This document shows positions 58,657 through 64,000 of a stretch of 64,000 nt of DNA, piece after piece. Source of the stretch: Nocardia acididurans (lineage in GTDB: Bacteria; Actinomycetota; Actinomycetes; Mycobacteriales; Mycobacteriaceae); NCBI RefSeq assembly GCF_016741815.1, contig NZ_JAERRJ010000008.1, positions 186,001 to 250,000 of the forward strand, written 5' to 3'. Position 1 is the first letter of the stretch. Every line of letters starts with the position of its first letter. The notes below the pieces were generated by a model that had not been told where the DNA came from, did not search any database, and worked only from the letters and a program-made list of their open reading frames with translations. The position numbers were made by a program, and so were the translations under genes.

Positions 58657-59492
58657 GTCCGTTCCTCGGTGTCTTCGGCCAGGAAGACTTCGACCGCGTC
58701 CTCCCCCTCGGTGCTGTCGTCCCCGCGCAGCCGTTCGGCCAGCACCGGCGCGGGGTGGTCCATCCAGGCGGGCGTGCTGCCGTCCTCGGGCAGCAGCGCG
58801 TGCCGTTCGGCGAAACGTTCGGCGAGTTCGCGCATGGATTCGCGCAGTGCGCCGATGACGACGCCCTCGGCGATCCCGGTGAGTTCCTCGAGCAGGGCGC
58901 GCACCTGTTCCAGCTGATCGGAGTCGTTGGCGCCCTGCTGGATTCGCGGCCACAGCGTGCGTTCGAAGGCTTCGGCGAAGTCTTCGGAGATGGCGTCGGT
59001 GTGTCCGCGCAGTCGCGCGAACTGGTCCAGGACGTCGCCCGGCGAGATGCCGTATTCGGTGACGCGCAAGCCGCTCGACAGCGCCCACCGCCGGGTCTGC
59101 GGTCGCCCGCGCTGCCAGCGGATCAATCCGGCCCGGGTGGCCTTGCGCAGCAGCGCGGGCCGCATGTCGCGGGCCTTGATGATCTTTCGAATATCGCTGA
59201 GCCCCAGGGGAACCCAGTCTTCCGGGCCACCGGGCAACGCCAGCAGGTCCGCCACACTCGCCCCCTGCGCGCGTGCGGTGAGCAGGGCGGCGATCGAGGT
59301 GAGCGAGAAGCCGCGTTCCTGCAGGCGTTGCACCAGTTGCAGCCGTTCCAGATGTGAATCGTCATAGCGCACAGCACGTCCCACGCGTCGCGGCGCATGC
59401 AACAGACCCCTCGACTGATACATGCGCACCGTGCTGGTCGGCACTCCGACCCGCCCGGCCAGTTCTTCCACACTCAATCCGTTCTCGGCCAC
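58653..59492 (-). CDS. MerR-family regulator, first gene of a three-gene operon
   Basis: A 279-residue MerR protein: LSVEELAGRVGVPTSTVRMYQSRGLLHAPRR is the HTH and LERLQLVQRLQERGFSLTSIAALL the following helix. The long C-terminal part may bind an effector. The divergent gene is an SDR, and a 28 bp inverted repeat lies between them. The product probably represses or activates both the operon and the SDR. Confidence 0.92.
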   Translation of the reverse strand: MAENGLSVEELAGRVGVPTSTVRMYQSRGLLHAPRRVGRAVRYDDSHLERLQLVQRLQERGFSLTSIAALLTARAQGASVADLLALPGGPEDWVPLGLSDIRKIIKARDMRPALLRKATRAGLIRWQRGRPQTRRWALSSGLRVTEYGISPGDVLDQFARLRGHTDAISEDFAEAFERTLWPRIQQGANDSDQLEQVRALLEELTGIAEGVVIGALRESMRELAERFAERHALLPEDGSTPAWMDHPAPVLAERLRGDDSTEGEDAVEVFLAEDTEERT

Positions 59493-59527
59493 GTCACAAC
59501 TATGACAGTCAGGACTCTGCGAATCAA

Positions 59528-59555
59528 GACTCTTCTAGTATTTGTTAGAAGAGTC
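59528..59555. promoter_or_regulatory. 28 bp inverted repeat between MerR and SDR genes
   Basis: GACTCTTCTA (59528-59537) and TAGAAGAGTC (59546-59555) are perfectly inverted with eight bases (GTATTTGT) between. A partial extra copy, TTAGAAGGGTC, follows at about 59560-59570. The spacing and AT-rich centre are those of a MerR operator in a promoter spacer. Confidence 0.7.
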
Positions 59556-59601
59556 AGAGTTAGAAGGGTCGAAATGGCGGCCCGTCGCATACAGTCCAAG
59601 G

Positions 59602-60390
59602 ATGGAGCTGGACAAAACGGCGGAAGGCCGCATCGCCCTGGTCACCGGCGGCGGGCGCGGCATCGGACGAGCGATCTCCCTGGCCCTGGCGGCGCGCGGC
59701 GCGGCGGTCGCGGTCAACTGGGCCCGCGATGAACAATCCGCCAAAGACGTTGTGGCGCAGATCGAATCCGACGGCGGGCGGGCCGTGGCCGTGCAGGCCC
59801 CGGTACAGGACTTCGAGGCCGTCACGACCATGGTCGATCGCGTCGCCGCCGAACTCGGGCCGATCGACATCCTCGTGCACAACGCGGGCATCGCCAGCCG
59901 CGGCAATACGGTCGCGGACACGCCCGTCACCGAGGTGGAGAAACTGCTGGCCGTGCACGCGATCGGCCCGCACCACCTGTCGAAGCTGGTGCTGCCGGGT
60001 ATGCGCGAGCGTCCGCGCGGCGACATCGTCATGATCAGCAGCGTGGCCGCGCATACGCTGGGGCCGAACGGCGCGCCCTACAACATGGCCAAGACGGCCA
60101 TGGAGGCGCTGGCCCACACACTCGCGAAAGAGGAAGCGGCACACGGGATTCACGTGAACATCGTGGCCCCGGGACTGGTGGCCACCGAGATGGGTAACCG
60201 CCTGACCACCGCGATGACCGGTGGGGCGAAGCGGCAGGCCAGCGATCTGGACGCCGCCTCACCCTTCGGGCACGTATGCCGTCCGGGCGAGATCGCCGAC
60301 GTGGTGGCGTTTCTGGTGTCTCCGGCGGCCGGATATCTCACCGGTCAGCGCATCGTCGTGGACGGTGGGGCGAGCCCGCACCGTCCGTGA
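59602..60390 (+). CDS. Short-chain dehydrogenase/reductase (SDR)
   Basis: A 262-residue SDR. IALVTGGGRGIGRAISLAL is the cofactor TGxxxGIG motif, ILVHNAGIASRG the NAG motif, VMISSVAAHTLGPNGAPYNMAKTAMEAL the Ser-Tyr-Lys catalytic set, and GQRIVVDGGASPHRP the end, as in FabG-like enzymes. ATG 59602 has only AAGG next to it, so a short-leader or leaderless mRNA is possible; the frame extends upstream to 59542 through the operator. Divergent from the MerR operon. Confidence 0.92.
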   Translation: MELDKTAEGRIALVTGGGRGIGRAISLALAARGAAVAVNWARDEQSAKDVVAQIESDGGRAVAVQAPVQDFEAVTTMVDRVAAELGPIDILVHNAGIASRGNTVADTPVTEVEKLLAVHAIGPHHLSKLVLPGMRERPRGDIVMISSVAAHTLGPNGAPYNMAKTAMEALAHTLAKEEAAHGIHVNIVAPGLVATEMGNRLTTAMTGGAKRQASDLDAASPFGHVCRPGEIADVVAFLVSPAAGYLTGQRIVVDGGASPHRP

Positions 60391-60399
60391 CCGGCGATC

Positions 60400-61041
60400 T
60401 CAGGCCTCGGGCCGCGCCAGCAGCACGTGAAAGGGCACCGCTCCCCCGGTGATCGGTTGATCCTCCACGGTGAACCCGGCACGGCCCAGAGCCGCGACGA
60501 CCTCCGAGACGGGACGCAGCCGGAAGCCATAGGGCGTGAACGGCATCTTCGCCATGGCGTCCGGATCGCCGATGCCGACCACAACCCGGCCCTTGGGCCG
60601 CAGCACGCGCGCCAGTTCCGCGCACGCCCCGTCGAGGTCCTCGACGAAGTAGATGGTGTTCGTGGTGACGATAGCGTCGAGACTGTCGGTGTCGAACGGC
60701 AATTCGGTCATCGCGCCGGTGAGCAGCCGCAGCCGACCCGCGGCGATCTCGGCGGCGAACCGGCCGCGCGCCCGTTCGAGCATGTCGTCGGCGATCTCGA
60801 CGCCGTAGACGATCCCGTCGGCGCCGACCCGCTCCAGCAGCAGTGGCAGTCCGACGCCGCCGCCGAACCCGATATCGGCCGCGCTCTCCCCCGGCGCGGG
60901 TGCGGCGGCGTCCACCGACGCCTGCACCGCCCACCGGTTCCCGCGATTCAGGACCAATGCGACAACCTTGCCCAATGGCCCGCTCGGATGGCCGAGTTGC
61001 CGGGCCACGACCGACATCAAGCGTCCGGCGACAGCATTCAT
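60400..61041 (-). CDS. Class I SAM-dependent methyltransferase
   Basis: A 213-residue enzyme. GESAADIGFGGGVGLPLLLERVG is motif I, YGVEIADDMLERARGRF the acidic loop, LPFDTDSLDAIVTTNTIYFV the post-II strand and ELARVLRPKGRVVVGI motif III, as in UbiE/COQ5-like methyltransferases. It converges with the SDR, nine bases apart. The start ATG 61041 lies before a helical segment (LMSVVARQLGHPSGPLGKVVALVLN). Substrate unknown. Confidence 0.9.
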   Translation of the reverse strand: MNAVAGRLMSVVARQLGHPSGPLGKVVALVLNRGNRWAVQASVDAAAPAPGESAADIGFGGGVGLPLLLERVGADGIVYGVEIADDMLERARGRFAAEIAAGRLRLLTGAMTELPFDTDSLDAIVTTNTIYFVEDLDGACAELARVLRPKGRVVVGIGDPDAMAKMPFTPYGFRLRPVSEVVAALGRAGFTVEDQPITGGAVPFHVLLARPEA

Positions 61042-61261
61042 AGCTGGGAGACTAACCGCTCAGGCGCGTGCCGTGAACGGCGCGGACCGACCCCGCAGGG
61101 CGATCTCGGCATCGGTGGCGTCAGGGATTTCCGTCTAGGGTCAAGGACAGCGCGGTGCTGGGCCCGAAGATCGCCGAATGGGTGCGGGCCGACGCGTGAG
61201 ACTCGGCGCCGGTGCGCGGGTATCGCCGCGGTAGCGGTGGCCCGCGCACCGATGCGTGCGC

Positions 61262-62539
61262 CTAGTCCCTGCCCGCCCTGGTCAACGCGCGAACCGCGGT
61301 GCGCCACAGCGCACGTCGGGGTTTCATGACCGTCCTGACGGGGGCTTCGGTGACCGGAGCCGGCCGGGAGAGGTCACGCCGGACGAAGGCGGGGCGGATA
61401 TCCGGGTCGGGTGGGTCGTAGTACCGATGGAAGGTCGGGGTGAGGCTGGCCGACAGCGGCGGGTTGACCCACGTCCAGTCGGTGGGGCACGACCGGCCCG
61501 CGGCCTGCTCGCGCGCGACATGGTCGACGAACTGCCGGGCGACGGTGTGATGGTCGACCAGGTGCACGCGAGATCGCTTGTAGCTGTGCAGAATCGCGCG
61601 GCTGAGCTCGATCAGCGCCTGGTCGCGCCAGAGTGTGCGGTCGCTGCTGCGGTCCAGACCCATCCGGTCGGCGATCTCGGGCAGCATGTCGTAGCGGTCG
61701 CTGTCGCCGAGGTTGCGGCCGATCTCGGAGGATACGTACCAGCCGTTGAACGGCGCGCAGGCGTAGGTGAGCCCGCCAATTTCCAGGTCCATGTTCGAAA
61801 CTGCGGGCACCGCATGCCATTTCAGCCCGAGTTCGACGAACCAGTCGTGGTCGGGGTGGTGCAGCGGCACCTCGAGGACGAGTCCTGTCGGCACGTCGAA
61901 GCATTCGATGCTCCCGTCCGGTGACTGGATCAGCAGCGGCAGCACGTCGAAGCGGCCGACCGCGCCCTCCCAGCCGTGTTCCTGGGCGAGCGCGGTGAGG
62001 TCGACATTGGCCGGATCGCCGACGATTCCCCGGTCCGTGCGGTATCCGGCGTATCGGATGAGTTGCGAGTTGAGGATGCGGAAGCCGCGCCCGTCCGGGC
62101 CGAGGGGCGGTCCGATGGTGACGATCGAACGCACCGCTCCCCTATTGGTCGCCAGACGCAGATGTTCCCAGCATTCGGCGGCGATATCCGACGCCGTGGC
62201 AGCATTGCGCGCGTCCCGGACATCGAGCGCGCGCCAATGTCTGCGCCCCACACAGCGATCATGATTTCGCCAGGCGAGTTTCGCGCCGATACTCAATTCG
62301 TCGAGCGTGTGGCGATATGTTCCGGTGTTTCGCAATTGGCGTGTCGCGGACGCGCCGCGACCGTGCCGTAGTTGCGCGAGTTCGGGTTGTGCGAAGAATT
62401 GCGCGCATTCCTCGGCGCGGTCGTCGATCGACACGAATCGAGGTGCCGGCATCGTGTGCGCCGGCGAGTTGCGGTGCGGACAAACAAGATCGGCCGCGGC
62501 TACGAGATCAGACTGCGCGGCCACGGTGCGGATCGTCAT
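61262..62539 (-). CDS. nos: Nitric oxide synthase oxygenase
   Basis: A 425-residue haem enzyme. IGAKLAWRNHDRCVGRRHW holds the haem-ligand Cys96 in the family's WRNxxRCxGR motif; GLKWHAVPAVSNMDLEIGGLTYACAPFNGWYVSSEIGRNLGD carries the substrate (arginine) Glu in E-I-G and the pterin-side residues; WVNPPLSASLTPTFHRYY is the C-terminal pocket. Bacterial NOS proteins lack a reductase domain and borrow electrons, and typically have about 360 residues, so there is a longer N-terminus (about 40 residues) and a basic C-terminal tail. No biosynthetic partner is next to it. Confidence 0.93.
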   Translation of the reverse strand: MTIRTVAAQSDLVAAADLVCPHRNSPAHTMPAPRFVSIDDRAEECAQFFAQPELAQLRHGRGASATRQLRNTGTYRHTLDELSIGAKLAWRNHDRCVGRRHWRALDVRDARNAATASDIAAECWEHLRLATNRGAVRSIVTIGPPLGPDGRGFRILNSQLIRYAGYRTDRGIVGDPANVDLTALAQEHGWEGAVGRFDVLPLLIQSPDGSIECFDVPTGLVLEVPLHHPDHDWFVELGLKWHAVPAVSNMDLEIGGLTYACAPFNGWYVSSEIGRNLGDSDRYDMLPEIADRMGLDRSSDRTLWRDQALIELSRAILHSYKRSRVHLVDHHTVARQFVDHVAREQAAGRSCPTDWTWVNPPLSASLTPTFHRYYDPPDPDIRPAFVRRDLSRPAPVTEAPVRTVMKPRRALWRTAVRALTRAGRD

Positions 62540-62775
62540 CGAGCCGGTGCCTCCGTGGGGTCGAGCCGGTGGCAGCCCGCGAGCCCGGCCGCCGAGTCTT
62601 CACATCCCCCTCCCGCAGACCAATATCGCATGCCAACGCTCGAGCTTTGCCCGAAATCACCGATAAGAACCAGAACTACGGTCGGCAAATCTCCAGCGAC
62701 ACAGACGATCCGCCCGCTTCGACACGGCCCGGGTCCTATCCTGGTCGCGTTGGCGAGATAAGGATGAGGATCGTC

Positions 62776-63483
62776 ATGGCAATCGGAAAGCCTGAGCTGA
62801 CAACGGAAATCGGAACCATCGTTCGCAAGATTCGGGCGAGCCGCCACCAGGGGCTCGAAGATCACCGCACCTACCTGCAGGACGAGTTCTACCGCCACTT
62901 CACGCTACGCGGAGTCGAACCCAAACCGTCGCTACAACAATTCGAGGATGTCTGGCCCACCATCGACAAGGTCCTGACCGGGACCACCGCGGGCGCGTTC
63001 GAGCACCGCTTCGTCTACCGCGGCCAACCGGTCGAGTTGCGAATCCGCATCCCGCTCTACGACGACCTCAACGGCTACTACAGCGCCGCATACCTGCTGA
63101 CCCCGGCCAGCGAGAAGACCAGCTCCGAACATCTGGCAGCGAAAGGCAAACCGGCCGACCGCGCCGCGGTCTACGGATTCCGGTTCGCCGACAACACCAC
63201 GGCCCATCTCGCCGAAGCCGTCCAGGCGGGCGAATTGGCGGTGCCCGCCGCCGAATACGACACCTTCACCGCCGAATTCCTCGCCGCGGTCGTGGCCGCC
63301 AATGACGCCCTGCGCACCCCGTCCGCACACGGACGCTGGACGCACACCGCCATCACCGACGACCAGCTACGCCACTTCGCACTGGATCCGGTCGCCCTCC
63401 GCTCCATCGGCAGCCGCCACCGAAAACGCAAGCTGCCCAGCAACTATCAGGCCGCTCAAACCCTGTCGACCCCGTACAGCTGA
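62776..63483 (+). CDS. Hypothetical protein (235 aa)
   Basis: The frame opens at 62317, but the conserved part starts near ATG 62776 (after GAGG) or ATG 62764. The protein is soluble, with a helical N-terminus (ELTTEIGTIVRKIRASRHQGLEDHRTYLQDEFYRHF) and strands such as EHRFVYRGQPVELRIRIPLY. I do not recognise a family. It is divergent from the nitric oxide synthase gene, with about 236 bases between. Confidence 0.7.
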   Translation: MAIGKPELTTEIGTIVRKIRASRHQGLEDHRTYLQDEFYRHFTLRGVEPKPSLQQFEDVWPTIDKVLTGTTAGAFEHRFVYRGQPVELRIRIPLYDDLNGYYSAAYLLTPASEKTSSEHLAAKGKPADRAAVYGFRFADNTTAHLAEAVQAGELAVPAAEYDTFTAEFLAAVVAANDALRTPSAHGRWTHTAITDDQLRHFALDPVALRSIGSRHRKRKLPSNYQAAQTLSTPYS

Positions 63484-63489
63484 ACCCGA

Positions 63490-64000
63490 TCAATCGCGGA
63501 TGAACCAGACCAGGTCGCTCCACCGGCTCCCCCGCGATCCACCGAGCAAAAACCCGTGCGGCTCCGCGATTTCCCGCAGTTCCTCCACGCTCTTCCGATC
63601 AGGATCCGGAAAATACTCGAAGAACACCAGCCGCCCACCCGGCTTGATCACCCGCCCCAGCGCCCGCACACACCCCGCCGTATCCGGCACCTCCCCGATC
63701 ACCGCGGCCAAAAACGCCATATCGAACTGCCCATCCGCGAACGGCAGCCCAGCCCCCGCCTCCCCCGCGTGATACCCCACATTCGAGTACCCGGCCTGAT
63801 CGAGCTTCCGCCGCGCCTTCTCCAACATCTCCGGCTGCACATCGAACAACTCGAGCCGCCCACGCGGAACCCGCTGCGCCAGCTCAGCACTGAAGAACCC
63901 CGGCCCGGGCCCGAGCTCCAGCACCTGCTCATCCCCCGCCAGCTCGAGCCGATCCACAGTCTCCCCGCCACCCCAGATCAACCGTCGCACCGGATTGTCC
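63490..64000 (-). CDS. Class I SAM-dependent methyltransferase (truncated by window end)
   Basis: The visible 169 residues start inside the gene (DNPVRRLIWGGGETVDRLEL), the true start lying beyond base 64000. EQVLELGPGPGFFSAELAQRV is motif I, LELFDVQPEMLEKARRKL the acidic loop, LPFADGQFDMAFLAAVIGEVPD the post-II strand, and RVIKPGGRLVFFEYFPDP motif III. Resembles small-molecule or lipid methyltransferases of the UbiE type. It converges with the hypothetical gene, six bases apart. Confidence 0.88.
   Translation of the reverse strand, partial: DNPVRRLIWGGGETVDRLELAGDEQVLELGPGPGFFSAELAQRVPRGRLELFDVQPEMLEKARRKLDQAGYSNVGYHAGEAGAGLPFADGQFDMAFLAAVIGEVPDTAGCVRALGRVIKPGGRLVFFEYFPDPDRKSVEELREIAEPHGFLLGGSRGSRWSDLVWFIRD

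Noticed and set aside
1..64000. CRISPR arrays, rRNA or tRNA genes, insertion sequences
   Set aside because: No regularly spaced repeats, tRNA-like cloverleaf arms with a T-loop GTTCGA-type signature in context, or transposase motifs were seen by eye; a computed search was not possible.

Overview
This 64 kb window is high-GC, densely coded actinobacterial chromosome, most likely from a Nocardia-like member of the Mycobacteriales. This is inferred from gene content, not from a database search: a ChoD-type cholesterol oxidase very close to the mycobacterial enzyme, a DUF2599-type lipoprotein, an XRE-DUF5753/DUF397 pair, a DUF574-type methyltransferase, two WYL regulators, a PtpB-like phosphatase and a nitric oxide synthase oxygenase. 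Most genes stand alone or in pairs, with many divergent regulator/enzyme couples. I saw no rRNA, tRNA, CRISPR array or intact transposon. One lone tyrosine recombinase and a few plasmid/ICE-type families (DUF4913, DUF1353, a zinc-finger coiled-coil protein with a complex repeat site) hint at old mobile DNA.

Layout. 1-8.8 kb: two medium-chain oxidoreductases, LysR, DUF6194-like, FAD monooxygenase, HIT protein, DUF397/XRE pair, ASCH-like HTH protein, M23 peptidase and a DinB-fold protein. 9-20.7 kb: ketopantoate reductase-like protein, epoxide hydrolase with a divergent WYL regulator, cytochrome P450, secreted phytase-like esterase, MerR with a divergent metallo-beta-lactamase-fold hydrolase and DUF4913, GNAT, berberine-bridge-type oxidase with a divergent LuxR regulator, SAM methyltransferase. 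21.3-23.0 kb: zinc-finger/coiled-coil protein and a small gene around an unusual palindrome with flanking repeats. 23.1-33.1 kb: TetR/hydrolase pair with two operators, DUF1353 membrane protein, methyltransferase, PD-(D/E)XK-like protein, CPBP protease, DNA polymerase IV with a LexA box, serine hydrolase, small secreted protein, second WYL regulator, MpaB-family protein. 33.4-39.8 kb: tyrosine recombinase, ICMT/MarR pair around a 39 bp perfect palindrome, LysR, tyrosine phosphatase, sigma-like protein with partner, compact HTH protein and a shortened carboxymethyltransferase-like protein. 39.8-48.6 kb: two tandem secreted GH1 glycosidases, FAD monooxygenase, nucleotidyltransferase, MerR/choD divergent pair, HAD phosphatase. 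48.8-54.8 kb: lipoprotein, then a tightly overlapped four-gene operon. 54.9-64 kb: deazaflavin-type oxidoreductase, secreted protein, PAS protein, coiled-coil protein, MerR-SRPBCC-DUF4166 operon divergent from an SDR, methyltransferase, nitric oxide synthase oxygenase, an unknown protein and a truncated methyltransferase.

The best candidate for an undescribed system is the operon at 49507-54846. It encodes a SufS-like PLP enzyme with its persulfide cysteine, an unrecognised protein ending in a CxxC heavy-metal-associated domain, an ornithine/diaminopimelate-decarboxylase-fold PLP enzyme, and a cysteine-synthase-like enzyme fused to a rhodanese. All three junctions overlap by a few bases (ATGA or the equivalent), so the four products probably act together. 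A sulfur-relay pathway making a thiol or metal-binding small molecule is the reading I find most economical, but the product is unknown.
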